Assembly (NCBI RefSeq): GCF_030532965.1
Contig: NZ_JAUNKC010000023.1
Location: 1-52,242 of the forward strand
Reading direction: 5' to 3'
Origin: Corynebacterium sp.
Lineage (GTDB): Bacteria > Actinomycetota > Actinomycetes > Mycobacteriales > Mycobacteriaceae
DNA: 52,242 bases
Every line of letters begins with the position of its first letter. Positions within the stretch are counted from its first letter, which is position 1. The position numbers and the translations under genes were made by a program. Shown one piece after another: positions 1-9,010 of the stretch. Under the pieces are notes generated by a model. It worked only from the letters and a program-made list of their open reading frames with translations, did no database searches and was not told the origin of the DNA.

Positions 1-73
1 GCACTTGTTGTCCTACGCCTCAACCACAAGAAGCTCTGGTGAGAAAACCTCAGTTGTATTCGGTAGTTAGGTC

Positions 74-98
74 ATCGGTGCGATTAGGTAGCACCGAT
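74..98. other. 8-bp inverted repeat upstream of rtcB
   Basis: Perfect inverted repeat with arms at 74-81 and 91-98 and a 9-nt loop, about 100 nt before the rtcB start. Neither side carries a T-run, so it is not a convincing rho-independent terminator. It could be an operator or an mRNA hairpin. The rest of 1-195 shows no gene. Confidence 0.4.
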
Positions 99-195
99 TA
101 TGAAGCTTGCCCTTCAGTAGTAACCGACAGCGGCGGCATAGGCTAGCTACCCGTTAACCAATTGTCAGTATTTTTCTCAAACTTTGGAGTTTCTC

Positions 196-1446
196 ATGGA
201 CACAAAGTCCGTTCAGTATAGCCATCCCGTCAATGACTACGGTCTACCCCAATCCTTACCAGGCACCGAAGCGCCGGTGAAATTATGGTCGCCGTTATTA
301 GAGATCGATTTTTCTGCCCAGAGTCAAATCCGCACGGTTGCCGCGTTGCCGAACGTGCACGGTATTGCGATCATGCCGGATGTACATTCTGGTAATTCCG
401 TAACCGTCGGTAGCGTTATCGCAATGCGCCAGGCAGTTTCTCCGGCTGCGGTTGGAGTCGATATCGGTTGCGGCATGATTGCGGTGAAACTCAGCATAAC
501 TATCGCTGACCTGCCAGCCGATCTTTCGAGCATCAGGAACGCGTGGGAATCTGTTGTCCCGGTTGGGTTTGCGAAGCATAAAACCAAGGCTGAAATCTTC
601 AAAACCGATGGATTTTTTCGCCGAGATCTGAAAAAACTGTACTCCAGGTTCAACCAATTGCGGGTTGACGTGTCTAACTTGGAAAAAACTAGCGTGCGCC
701 AGTGCGGTACTTTAGGCGGTGGTAATCACTTTATAGAACTGTGCGCCGATAGCGCTGGCACGCTCTGGTTGATGCTGCATTCAGGTTCCCGCGGAATTGG
801 AAAAGCGCTCGCTGAGCAGCACATAGCTCGGGCACGCAACTTGGAGTGGAATAGCGACTTACCCGACCGGAATCTTGCAGTTTTCCTGCACCGCGATGAA
901 TCGGGACACGAGTTTCCCGAATGGAAAGACTACTTGCATGATCTCTACTGGGCGCAGGAATACGCTGCGTTTAGCCGTCGTGTCATGATGGCATCGATCA
1001 TCAAGGCATTTCGTGCGTTTATTCCGGGATTTAGCTGTGGCGAACCCATTAATTGTCATCACAATTATGTCAGCGAAGAGCGTTTTGACGACCTTGAACT
1101 GGTGATAACAAGGAAAGGCGCAATTAGCGCCCGGCGCGGCGAGCTGGGGATTATCCCAGGTTCGATGGGAACCGGAGCATATATCGTTCGTGGGCTCGGG
1201 AACGAATCTTCGTTTTGTTCCGCTTCCCACGGCGCGGGTCGCGTAATGAGCAGGTCTGAAGCGCGACAAACGTTCAGTTTGGCGGATTTATTGGAACAAA
1301 CCGCTGGCGTTGAGTGCCGCAAAGATCGAGGAGTGTTGGATGAAGCTCCTCGGGCCTATAAGGATCTTGACCGTGTGATGGATTTTCAACGTGATTTAGT
1401 TGAGATAGTTGCGAAACTGGATACCCTTTTGTGCATTAAAGGCTAA
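196..1446 (+). CDS. rtcB: RNA-splicing ligase RtcB
   Basis: GTP- and Mn-dependent RNA ligase that joins 2',3'-cyclic phosphate (or 3'-phosphate) ends to 5'-OH ends; in bacteria it is linked to RNA repair. The 416-residue protein shows the family landmarks: metal-binding Cys92 in VDIGCG, His178 in GGGNHFIE, His195 in LHSGSRG, the CHHN pair near 287-289, and the SHGAGR motif whose His345 is the residue guanylylated in known RtcBs. Start: the reading frame is open from a TTG at 184, but GGAG at 186-189 sits 6 nt before the ATG at 196, so 196 is chosen. No RtcA, RtcR or archease gene is visible beside it. It converges on ptsH across a strong hairpin. Family assignment is firm; the physiological substrate is unknown. 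Confidence 0.93.
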   Translation: MDTKSVQYSHPVNDYGLPQSLPGTEAPVKLWSPLLEIDFSAQSQIRTVAALPNVHGIAIMPDVHSGNSVTVGSVIAMRQAVSPAAVGVDIGCGMIAVKLSITIADLPADLSSIRNAWESVVPVGFAKHKTKAEIFKTDGFFRRDLKKLYSRFNQLRVDVSNLEKTSVRQCGTLGGGNHFIELCADSAGTLWLMLHSGSRGIGKALAEQHIARARNLEWNSDLPDRNLAVFLHRDESGHEFPEWKDYLHDLYWAQEYAAFSRRVMMASIIKAFRAFIPGFSCGEPINCHHNYVSEERFDDLELVITRKGAISARRGELGIIPGSMGTGAYIVRGLGNESSFCSASHGAGRVMSRSEARQTFSLADLLEQTAGVECRKDRGVLDEAPRAYKDLDRVMDFQRDLVEIVAKLDTLLCIKG

Positions 1447-1454
1447 GTAACAAA

Positions 1455-1497
1455 TGTGCCGGTGGAAGACTTGAATACCAAGTCTTCCACCGGCACA
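1455..1497. terminator. Long hairpin between convergent rtcB and ptsH
   Basis: A perfect 19-bp stem (1455-1473 with 1479-1497) and 5-nt loop lie between the 3' ends of rtcB (+) and ptsH (-). Neither side has a long T-run, but the position between convergent genes and the stem strength suit a bidirectional terminator. Confidence 0.75.
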
Positions 1498-1520
1498 CCT
1501 GTATTAAAAAGGGGGAGAAG

Positions 1521-1784
1521 TTAAGCGTCGAGATCCTGTTCGATCAAGTCTGCGATCTTTTCAACCGCTTCTGCGTTTTCTGAGGTGACAGTCACCTTTG
1601 CGCCTTTTTCTGCGCCCATTGCCATGATCATCATTAAAGAAGCTGCGTCTACCTCTTCGTCTTCCTCACCTTCGAGAAAGAGGAAGATGTCGTCGTCATA
1701 TTCTGCTGCAGCTTCAGAAATGATGGAAGCAGGACGAGCGTGCAAGCCGACTGCGGAACCTACGACAACTGTCTTGGAAGCCAT
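1521..1784 (-). CDS. ptsH: PTS phosphocarrier protein HPr
   Basis: Small cytoplasmic carrier that takes phosphate from Enzyme I (ptsI in this window) and passes it to the sugar-specific EII proteins, including the fructose EII encoded upstream. The 87-residue length is normal. The phospho-acceptor His15 is in GLHARPAS. Ser49 in the AASLMM stretch is near the position of the regulatory Ser46 of Firmicutes, but no HPr kinase is known in corynebacteria, so a role for it is doubtful. AAAGGA precedes the ATG by 8 nt. It lies downstream of ptsF on the same strand, but across 370 nt with its own structured leader, so it probably has its own promoter as well. Confidence 0.95.
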   Translation of the reverse strand: MASKTVVVGSAVGLHARPASIISEAAAEYDDDIFLFLEGEEDEEVDAASLMMIMAMGAEKGAKVTVTSENAEAVEKIADLIEQDLDA

Positions 1785-1939
1785 GTGATGGTCCTTTCTA
1801 AAAACCTAACTAGGGAGTTTATTAACTAGATAGGGAAGAGGGATGTGATGAAAGTCGGAGAAGAAATGTCTACTCGGTTTAGAGTTCTAACCTTCAAGTG
1901 GTTCTAACTCTAGTGATGTGGATAATTCGTTCTACGCCT

Positions 1940-2067
1940 ATGCCCGATTCTATGTGGAATTCTGTGGTTTCGCCACCAATCGGGCATGGGATTTTTGGTT
2001 TTCTTTGCTGGCGCGGGGTGACCCGTGAAGATTATCGATATAACCAGCGGTTATCGAGAGCACCCCG
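1940..2067. other. Two hairpins in the ptsF-ptsH intergenic region
   Basis: The 370-nt gap 1785-2154 holds no convincing gene. Stem A is a perfect 10-bp repeat (1940-1949 / 1978-1987) with a smaller GTGG/CCAC hairpin inside it. Stem B is a 7-bp repeat (2014-2020 / 2061-2067) enclosing a 6-bp ATAACC/GGTTAT hairpin (2040-2045 / 2049-2054). On the plus strand stem A is followed by a T-rich stretch; on the minus strand, the direction of ptsF and ptsH, it is not. They may act as processing or attenuation structures between ptsF and ptsH. Confidence 0.5.
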
Positions 2068-2154
2068 ATCCAGCAAGTATCACCAATCCGTTATGGTCTT
2101 CGGTTCGTTCGATACCTTCTTTTGGAGGGCATCATACGTGAACCTGGACGATCA

Positions 2155-4224
2155 TTAGACGGTTGCTGTGGTTTTAGCGGTTGCTTGGGCAGCACTTGCA
2201 ACTAATGGGTTCGGCCAGAATTGCTTGAGGGCGAGGACTAATACGGTAGACACGATGACGCCAGCTGCAATTGCCACCAACCATGCCCAAATCGGATCAA
2301 TAGCGAAGAGGACGAAGATACCACCATGCGGAGCGCGAGAAGCCACGCCCAAGCTCATCGATAGGGCGCCGGTTACCGCACCGCCAACCATCATGGATGG
2401 AATTACGCGCAACGGATCCGCGGCTGCGAATGGAATCGCGCCTTCGGAAATGAATGAGATTCCAAGCAGCCAGGCGGATTTGCCGTTTTCTTGTTCGGCC
2501 GGTGTGAAAAGGTTTTTACGAATCAAGGTAGCAAGTGATAGCGCAATCGGGGGAACCATGCCGGCGCCCATGACTGCGGCCATGATGGTAAGCGAAGCGG
2601 TATCGCCTGTTGAAAGGCCTGCTGTTGCGAACAGATACGCGGCCTTATTGACCGGTCCACCTAGGTCGAAGCACATCATCAGCCCCAAGATGATTCCCAG
2701 CACGAGGGCAGAGGAACCGGACATTCCCGCTAACCAGTCTTGTAGCGCAGTGAGCACGGCAGCGAGGGGGCGTCCTAAGAACAGGAACATCAGGAGGCCA
2801 ACGCCTAAGGATGCAACTAGTGGGATGATAACGACGGGCATCAAGGAACCCAGGATTCGTGGAACACGCAACTGACCCAACCACATGGCTAGAAGCCCGG
2901 CGATGATACCGGTGATGAGGCCACCAATGAAGCCCGCGCCGAGAGTGACTGAGATTGCGCCGCCGACGAATCCTGGCGCGATGCCGGGCCGACCAGCAAG
3001 TGCGTAGGCGATATATCCGGACAATGCGGCCACGACAAAGCCCATGGCAGCTTGTCCGATCGCGAAGAAAACAGCACCTAGGTACAGACTCAATCCAGCA
3101 CGGTCGAAGGTCACCTCAGCGCCGTCGATAAACATGGAGTGGCCAGGAAGGTTGGTTATCGAATATTCGGTGGCGATATGCATCCATCCGTTAGCCATAT
3201 CGTAGCCGCCGACCAAGAATCCCAAAGCTAGTAGCAAACCGCCAGCTGCCACGAATGGAACCATGTAGGAGACTCCGGTCATGACGGCTTGTTGTAGCCG
3301 CTTTCCGATGCTTAAGCTACTTGCTCCGGCGGCGGATGCATCTTCGGATGCTGAGCTTGTGCTGCCAGAAACCCGTGGTGCCTGTGGGTTTGATACTGCT
3401 GCAATTGCCTCATCTATCATCACATTCGGCTCGTTAATTGCTCGTTTGACGCCGGATTCAATGACCGGTTTTCCAGCGAAACGTTCTTTGTTTTTCACTC
3501 CGATATCGGTGGCGAAAATAACGGCATCAGCGTTGCGAACAATGTCTTCGGCAAGAGAGGTGATTGACGAGGAACCTTGGGTCTCCACATGAAGCACCAC
3601 GTCGTCGCGCTCTGCTGCCGCCTGCGCGAGAGAATCAGCTGCCATATAGGTGTGTGCGATTCCGGTTGGGCAAGCCGTGATAGCTGCGATTGTGAAAGTG
3701 GCATTGCTGGTTGTTGGTTCCTGGCTTACTGTGGTTTCCGGTTGTGGAGAACTCGGTGCCGTTTTATCCGGAACTGTAACAACTTCGGTGACCAGCGCTA
3801 CTAATTCTTCTTTGGACGATGCGGCGCGCAGGGCGGCCACAAATTCTTTCCGTACCAATGCACGGGCCAGCTTGGAGAGGATTTTTAAATGCGCTTTTCC
3901 TGCGCCAGCTGGGGCGGCAATCAAGAAAACAAGGTCTGCTGGCCCATCGGGACCGGAGAAATCCACTGGGTTACTTAACCGAGCAAAAGCCAAGGTTGGT
4001 TCGACAACTGCTTCCGAACGGCAGTGTGGAATAGCGATTCCACCGGGGACACCGGTGGGGGATTTTTGTTCCCGAGCATTGGCGTCGTCGAAAAGCAATT
4101 CTGCATTGGTGGCGCGTCCGGCGGATGTCACAGCGGAGGCCAGATTTTTGATCACTTCAGGTGGCGTTTCGCCGAGGTTAGCATCTAGCTCAACTAACTG
4201 CTGCGTGATGATGTTCTCAGACAT
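2155..4224 (-). CDS. ptsF: Fructose-specific PTS transporter EIIABC
   Basis: Membrane permease that imports fructose and phosphorylates it to fructose-1-phosphate, using phosphate from HPr. The 689-residue protein has the domains fused in the order EIIA (about 1-150, phospho-His67 in AIPHCRSE), a Pro/Thr-rich linker, EIIB (about 176-280, phospho-Cys185 in TACPTGIAHTYMAA) and EIIC (about 310-680, multiple hydrophobic segments). This matches the corynebacterial PtsF/FruA layout. It is the third gene of fruR-fruK-ptsF on the minus strand, 68 nt after fruK, and the product of its reaction is the substrate of FruK. Confidence 0.95.
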   Translation of the reverse strand: MSENIITQQLVELDANLGETPPEVIKNLASAVTSAGRATNAELLFDDANAREQKSPTGVPGGIAIPHCRSEAVVEPTLAFARLSNPVDFSGPDGPADLVFLIAAPAGAGKAHLKILSKLARALVRKEFVAALRAASSKEELVALVTEVVTVPDKTAPSSPQPETTVSQEPTTSNATFTIAAITACPTGIAHTYMAADSLAQAAAERDDVVLHVETQGSSSITSLAEDIVRNADAVIFATDIGVKNKERFAGKPVIESGVKRAINEPNVMIDEAIAAVSNPQAPRVSGSTSSASEDASAAGASSLSIGKRLQQAVMTGVSYMVPFVAAGGLLLALGFLVGGYDMANGWMHIATEYSITNLPGHSMFIDGAEVTFDRAGLSLYLGAVFFAIGQAAMGFVVAALSGYIAYALAGRPGIAPGFVGGAISVTLGAGFIGGLITGIIAGLLAMWLGQLRVPRILGSLMPVVIIPLVASLGVGLLMFLFLGRPLAAVLTALQDWLAGMSGSSALVLGIILGLMMCFDLGGPVNKAAYLFATAGLSTGDTASLTIMAAVMGAGMVPPIALSLATLIRKNLFTPAEQENGKSAWLLGISFISEGAIPFAAADPLRVIPSMMVGGAVTGALSMSLGVASRAPHGGIFVLFAIDPIWAWLVAIAAGVIVSTVLVLALKQFWPNPLVASAAQATAKTTATV

Positions 4225-4292
4225 GGATAGTCCTTAAGTAGTGGGAAACATGTGGGTTTTTAGTTATGAAATTCCGTTACACCGAGGATCGG

Positions 4293-5285
4293 CTACAGCG
4301 CTGCTTGTTCAGCTGAAGTCTGAGATGGGCGGACGGTCACGGCGCTTGTGTCTATTAGCTCCGGGGTCGGAATTGTCGTACCAGGTAGCATGACAGCCGC
4401 TCTGCCGTAAGCTACTCCCAATGCTAGAGAATCGGCTGGGTTAAGTCCGGCAGCTTGCCCCATCACGAAACCGGCCAAGGCGCAATCGCCAGCACCAACT
4501 GTCGATACCACTTGGGTTTTCGGGGTATTGGCAACCCAAGCCCCGTCTGTGGTGGCTAAAACTGCTCCCGCCGCGCCTAGAGTGATCAGCGCCATCTCAA
4601 CTCCCTTTTCCACGAGTTGATTCGCTGCTGAAACCACCGGAAGATAGTCGCCGTTCATCGCTGCTTTTTCTAGTTCGTCTCCGGCGGCTCCAATTATTTG
4701 GCCAAGTTCAATGCTGTTGGGTGTCAGCAATGTGGGGGCGTTGTCTGGCAGCGCGTTTGCTATGGCTAACAACGGTTCATTGGACGTGTCGACGGCAATT
4801 TTTGGCGCAGGTGACACCCTCGTACGCAGCAATTCAATTACGTGCGTGTACCAGTCAGCAGAAACACCCGGAGGTAATGAGCCAGCAAGTACCACCCAGT
4901 CTGCGGACTGGGCCTGAGCTACAATCGCGGCTTCTAGTGCCTGTAAATCGGAGGTGCTCAATTGCGCACCGATGCCGTTGAGCTTTGTGGTTTCACCATC
5001 TGGGTCAGCCAATGTGGTATTGACTCGGACCGGGAAGTCAGTGGGGGTTGTCACGAACGGCAATCCCACTTCTTGAACAAGTCCGACGAAGGGGTCGTCC
5101 TGGGAGGCCGGAAAGATAGCTGTAGTAGCTTTGTTGGCGTTATGGACTGCGTGGGCGACGTTAATGCCTTTGCCTCCAGCTACGGACACCGCGGCGCTGA
5201 GTCGCATGACCGTGCCAGGGATGAGCTTCTCCGTCAGCTGAAACGTCGAATCGACGCTCGGGTTAGGGGTAGCCGTGATAATCAT
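4293..5285 (-). CDS. fruK: 1-phosphofructokinase
   Basis: PfkB-family sugar kinase that turns fructose-1-phosphate into fructose-1,6-bisphosphate with ATP, feeding PTS-imported fructose into glycolysis. The 330-residue protein has the N-terminal TPNPSVD start, the GGKGINVA motif (about 38-45), AGSLPPG (about 134-140) and the ATP/catalytic motif GAGDC with Asp267. The start ATG overlaps the stop codon of fruR by 4 nt (ATGA), so the two are translationally coupled. It is followed by ptsF. Confidence 0.95.
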   Translation of the reverse strand: MIITATPNPSVDSTFQLTEKLIPGTVMRLSAAVSVAGGKGINVAHAVHNANKATTAIFPASQDDPFVGLVQEVGLPFVTTPTDFPVRVNTTLADPDGETTKLNGIGAQLSTSDLQALEAAIVAQAQSADWVVLAGSLPPGVSADWYTHVIELLRTRVSPAPKIAVDTSNEPLLAIANALPDNAPTLLTPNSIELGQIIGAAGDELEKAAMNGDYLPVVSAANQLVEKGVEMALITLGAAGAVLATTDGAWVANTPKTQVVSTVGAGDCALAGFVMGQAAGLNPADSLALGVAYGRAAVMLPGTTIPTPELIDTSAVTVRPSQTSAEQAAL

Positions 5286-6085
5286 GGAATCACCATTCTT
5301 GTGTTAAACGGGCAAAGTTTTTGGGAAAAATCTTCAGGTGCTTGGCGATCCGAAATAACGACATCTATTTCAGAAAGTTGGGCGAAGGATACTGCGGATT
5401 CGCGGTTGATTTTCGTGGAATCGCATAACACAACCGAGAACTTCGATTGTTGAATCATTAGTGATTTAATTGTTGCCTCGCGGGGATCGGAGGTGCTTAA
5501 TCCATGGTCGATACTCAGTCCGTTTGTGCCCATAAATGCGATATCCGCACGTAAACGTTGGAGATCTTGGACTGCCTGGGGGCCGACGATTGCCTGGGTA
5601 CGTGGTTTTAGAATCCCACCAAGGATGATCACAGAGGGCACGCCAGCTGAAGCTAAAGTATGGGCAATATTTGGAGAGTTGGTGACGACATTCCACTGTT
5701 GGCCAACATAGGTGCGTGCAAGTGTTTGGGCAAAAGCTTCAGTAGTTGAACCTGCATCGATAAACATGGCGGCATGGGGGCCAGGAATGTAAGTGACACC
5801 GAGCTGAGCGATAGAATTCTTTCGTCTTTGGGACTGCTGAATTGGCAAATCGTCGTGTTCATCGACAGCACGCAATTCACTGGGTTTAGTGGCTGAACCG
5901 GACACAGCGCCGCCGTGGACCCGTCGAAGCATGCCGTTGGTTTCTAAAAGTTTGAGATCTCGTCTGATTGTTTCTGCTGTCACATTGAACCGATGGGCGA
6001 GATCGGAAACTGTGCAACGCCCATACTGATTCGTGATGGCGGCGATGAGTGATTGACGATTGGAAACTTCGGTGACGGTGGCCAT
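5282..6085 (-). CDS. fruR: DeoR-family transcriptional regulator FruR
   Basis: DeoR-type repressor and first gene of the fruR-fruK-ptsF operon. An N-terminal winged helix (about 6-60) carries the family signature VTAETIRRDL and RVHGGAV; the C-terminal DeoR sensor domain holds the DAGSTT and GTNGL motifs that bind sugar phosphates in this family. It probably senses a fructose-derived phosphate and controls its own operon and general PTS genes, as shown for FruR of C. glutamicum; ligand and sites here are inferred. It is divergent from ptsI over a shared 366-nt intergenic region. A GGAG lies 5 nt before the ATG. Confidence 0.88.
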   Translation of the reverse strand: MATVTEVSNRQSLIAAITNQYGRCTVSDLAHRFNVTAETIRRDLKLLETNGMLRRVHGGAVSGSATKPSELRAVDEHDDLPIQQSQRRKNSIAQLGVTYIPGPHAAMFIDAGSTTEAFAQTLARTYVGQQWNVVTNSPNIAHTLASAGVPSVIILGGILKPRTQAIVGPQAVQDLQRLRADIAFMGTNGLSIDHGLSTSDPREATIKSLMIQQSKFSVVLCDSTKINRESAVSFAQLSEIDVVISDRQAPEDFSQKLCPFNTRMVIP

Positions 6086-6451
6086 AATTGCTCCGAACTC
6101 ACCTCCTCAAACTCTGAAACACATAACGATGGCAGTGGAGCTATGTAAGCGTTAGGTGCTGTCTATTGTTATTGGTTCTGTTTTGCGTCAATGGGGGTGT
6201 GTTGTGGGAAATAACATATTCAATGTTGCCTTTGTCGACTATACGAAAAATTCCAGGGAAAATACCCTTTTTGACGCGGCGTATTGTAGAAAATGTTGGA
6301 TTCAAACCCAAGTTTATGCCCATTTGTTTTTGTTTGTCAATGGATTGCAGAAATAAATGTTTTGATTTTCTGTGTTTTTGGTTGCGGTGCTGTGGATTTT
6401 ATGGTGTCCTAGTCTTAATACCCACTCCAATGTGAAGACAGGTGACTGAGA
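6086..6451. promoter_or_regulatory. Shared fruR/ptsI control region
   Basis: This 366-nt gap separates divergent fruR (-) and ptsI (+), so it must hold promoters and operators for both. It is A+T-rich, with a TTTG-rich stretch around 6318-6340. I saw no gene and no operator I could define with confidence. Small reading frames here have no family features. Confidence 0.55.
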
Positions 6452-8152
6452 GTGAATAGTGTGAATAATGGCACTGTTTTTAAAGGCACTGCTGTAGTTC
6501 CTGGCGTTCGTTACGCCAAAGCAGTATGGATCAGCCCACGGCCGGAACTTCCTCAGGCGGGCGATGTTATAGATGAAGGACAGCGAGAATCTGAACAGGA
6601 ACGCTTTGTACAAGCTGCCGACACGGTTGCGCAGCGGTTGACTACGCGTTCGGAACATGCCGAAGGCGCTGCCGCTGAGGTTCTCAAAGCTACCGCAAGC
6701 ATGGTCAACGATCGCGGTTGGCGCAAGGCTGTGACCAAAGGGATTCAAGGCGGGCATCCAGCCCCCTACGCGGTAGTGGCCGCCACGACCAAATTCATCA
6801 CGAAGTTCGAAGCAGTCGGTGGAGTTATGGCAGAACGCACCACCGACCTGCGCGATATTCGGGATCGTGTCGTTGCTGAATTACGCGGCGAGCCGGAGCC
6901 AGGATTGCCTGACGTCACTGAACGAGTCGTCTTATTTGCCGATGATTTATCGCCTGCTGATACTGCAGCATTGAATACTGATTACTTCGTGGGGCTGGTG
7001 ACCGAACTCGGCGGGCCAACATCCCACACCGCAATCATCGCTCGCCAACTCAACGTTCCATGCATTGTTGCGGCGGGCGACAAAGTAAAAGACATCACAC
7101 AAGGCGAGATGGTGCTGGTTGATGGTTCATTGGGTACGGTCACGGTTAACGCCGATCCAGAAACAGCAAAAGCTGCCGAACAAGAATCCAAATTATTGGC
7201 AGAACGAATCGCTCAATGGCGTGGACCAGCGCAAACAAAAGACGGGCACCGAGTTCAATTGCTCGCGAATGTCCAAGACGGCGACGCCGCCCGCATCGCG
7301 GCAACGCAATCACAAGCGGAAGGAATTGGGCTTTTCCGCACTGAATTGTGCTTCCTAAGCGCAACGACCGAGCCTTCTGTTGAGGAACAAGCCGAGGTTT
7401 ACAAGAAAGTCCTCGAGCAATTCCCGCATTCGAAGGTAGTTGTGCGCTCGTTGGATGCAGGATCTGACAAGCCAGTTGCCTTTGCGACGATGGCGGACGA
7501 AGTCAACCCAGCTCTCGGCGTTCGCGGATTGCGCGTTGCTCGGGCAAATGAAGAACTGATGACCCGGCAATTAGACGCAATTGCGAAAGCTTCTGAAGAA
7601 TTGGGCCGCACAGAGGAGACCGCCCCGACGTGGGTGATGGCACCAATGGTCGCCACTGCCCGTGAGGCGAAATGGTTTGCCGGATTGTGCGCTGAGCGTG
7701 GTTTGACTGCCGGGGCCATGATCGAAGTTCCAGCAGCTTCATTGATGGCGGATAAGATTATGCCGCATTTGGATTTCGTTTCTATCGGCACAAACGATCT
7801 CACCCAATACACAATGGCTGCCGACAGGCTTTCACCTCAGCTGGCGTACCTGACTGACCCCTGGCAGCCAGCAGTATTGCGGTTGATTGAGCACACCTGT
7901 AAAGAAGGGCAGCGCTTCAATACTGCGGTAGGCGTTTGTGGCGAAGCTGCGGCAGATCCACTTTTGGCCTGCGTCCTGACCGGTTTGGGAGTTAACTCTC
8001 TCTCCGCTGCAGCGACTGCGATTGCCGGTGTAGGTGCGCAATTGGCTGCGGTTGACTTCGAAACCTGTAAGCGGGCAGCCGAGGTGGCTCTTGACGCCGA
8101 AGGCGCCACAAATGCGCGTGCCTTGGTGCGGGAGATTCTATTAGGGGAGTAG
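6452..8152 (+). CDS. ptsI: PTS Enzyme I (phosphoenolpyruvate-protein phosphotransferase)
   Basis: Cytoplasmic enzyme that starts every PTS uptake by taking phosphate from PEP onto a histidine and passing it to HPr. The 566-residue protein has the phospho-His192 in GGPTSHTAI, the PEP-binding stretches GIGLFRTE (about 291-298) and VRSLDAGSDKP (about 331-341), the EVPAAS/GTNDLTQY signature (about 425-453) and the active-site Cys496 in VGVCGEAA. Start: GTG at 6452 with AGGTGA about 6 nt upstream; a second GTG three codons later is possible. It is divergent from fruR, and its 3' end faces sugR across a terminator. Confidence 0.95.
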   Translation: MNSVNNGTVFKGTAVVPGVRYAKAVWISPRPELPQAGDVIDEGQRESEQERFVQAADTVAQRLTTRSEHAEGAAAEVLKATASMVNDRGWRKAVTKGIQGGHPAPYAVVAATTKFITKFEAVGGVMAERTTDLRDIRDRVVAELRGEPEPGLPDVTERVVLFADDLSPADTAALNTDYFVGLVTELGGPTSHTAIIARQLNVPCIVAAGDKVKDITQGEMVLVDGSLGTVTVNADPETAKAAEQESKLLAERIAQWRGPAQTKDGHRVQLLANVQDGDAARIAATQSQAEGIGLFRTELCFLSATTEPSVEEQAEVYKKVLEQFPHSKVVVRSLDAGSDKPVAFATMADEVNPALGVRGLRVARANEELMTRQLDAIAKASEELGRTEETAPTWVMAPMVATAREAKWFAGLCAERGLTAGAMIEVPAASLMADKIMPHLDFVSIGTNDLTQYTMAADRLSPQLAYLTDPWQPAVLRLIEHTCKEGQRFNTAVGVCGEAAADPLLACVLTGLGVNSLSAAATAIAGVGAQLAAVDFETCKRAAEVALDAEGATNARALVREILLGE

Positions 8153-8176
8153 TACCTCTCAATCCGGCAATCATTT

Positions 8177-8208
8177 AAGCCGCTCCACAAATACTCGTGG
8201 AGCGGCTT
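8177..8208. terminator. Terminator between ptsI and sugR
   Basis: A perfect 12-bp GC-rich stem (8177-8188 / 8197-8208) with an 8-nt loop sits between convergent ptsI and sugR. Short T-rich stretches flank both sides, so it can serve both genes. Confidence 0.8.
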
Positions 8209-8230
8209 TATCGTCGTAAAGCATCCGAAC

Positions 8231-9010
8231 TTAGTTCGCAATAATTACCTGCACATCGCGTTCGCGTAATGCTTTAACAAACGACTCAGGTGCATTGGCA
8301 TCGGTGATAAGAACATCAATATCAGCAACGGTTCCAAAACTAACGAGGTAATCAGTTCCCATCTTTGTGGAGTCGCAAAGAACGACGACCTTATGGGCGT
8401 TTGTTATCATGGCGGATTTTATGGCAGCTTCTTGGGAATCTGCCGTTGAAAGACCATGATCAAGCGTTAACGCGTTAGTACCAATGAATGCTACTTCTGC
8501 TCGCATAAGGGCCAGCGTACGTAGCGCAGTATCACCTACAACTGCCTGGGTGATCCCCCTCACCGAACCGCCCAGCAATTGAATCTCGTCTAATCCAGAA
8601 TTGGCTAGCGTCAGCGCAATCGACAGGCTATTGGTGACAATTGACCAGTGTTTCGCTGACGGTTGCATAGCAATCATTTCGGCTAACGCTGCGGTGGTAG
8701 TGCCTGCATCTAAAAACATGCCACCTTGAGATTCTGGTAGGAACTGCAGGGCTGCCTGGGCGATGGAGTTTTTTGCGCTTGAAGCGGAACGCGCGCGGGT
8801 GTCCAAGCTGTATTCGGTTGTCTGGAAGGTTTGATTCGCAACTGCCCCGCCGTGAACACGATGCACAACTCCCTCACGGTCAAGCACGGCTAAATCACGT
8901 CGAATGGTCTCCGCGGTGACGTCGAAGCGGGCAGCTAATTCAGTAACATTAACGCGACCTTCAACCGCGGTCAGTGACGCAATCTGACGGCGGCGTTCCT
9001 CCGAGTACAT
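8231..9010 (-). CDS. sugR: DeoR-family regulator SugR
   Basis: Global repressor of PTS and several glycolytic genes in corynebacteria; sugar phosphates relieve it. The 259-residue length equals that of C. glutamicum SugR as I recall it, and the sequence follows it closely, e.g. MYSEERRRQIASLTAVEG at the N-terminus, VTAETIRRDL in the helix-turn-helix, and DAGTTTAAL and STADSQEAA in the effector domain. FruR at 5282-6085 is a related protein with the same fold, so the two repressors bracket ptsI. Binding sites at ptsI, ptsH and ptsF are likely but were not located here. Confidence 0.9.
   Translation of the reverse strand: MYSEERRRQIASLTAVEGRVNVTELAARFDVTAETIRRDLAVLDREGVVHRVHGGAVANQTFQTTEYSLDTRARSASSAKNSIAQAALQFLPESQGGMFLDAGTTTAALAEMIAMQPSAKHWSIVTNSLSIALTLANSGLDEIQLLGGSVRGITQAVVGDTALRTLALMRAEVAFIGTNALTLDHGLSTADSQEAAIKSAMITNAHKVVVLCDSTKMGTDYLVSFGTVADIDVLITDANAPESFVKALRERDVQVIIAN

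Noticed and set aside
1898..2158. 86-codon frame between ptsH and ptsF
   Set aside because: Runs through both hairpins, ends inside the ptsF 3' end, and has no ribosome site or recognisable sequence.
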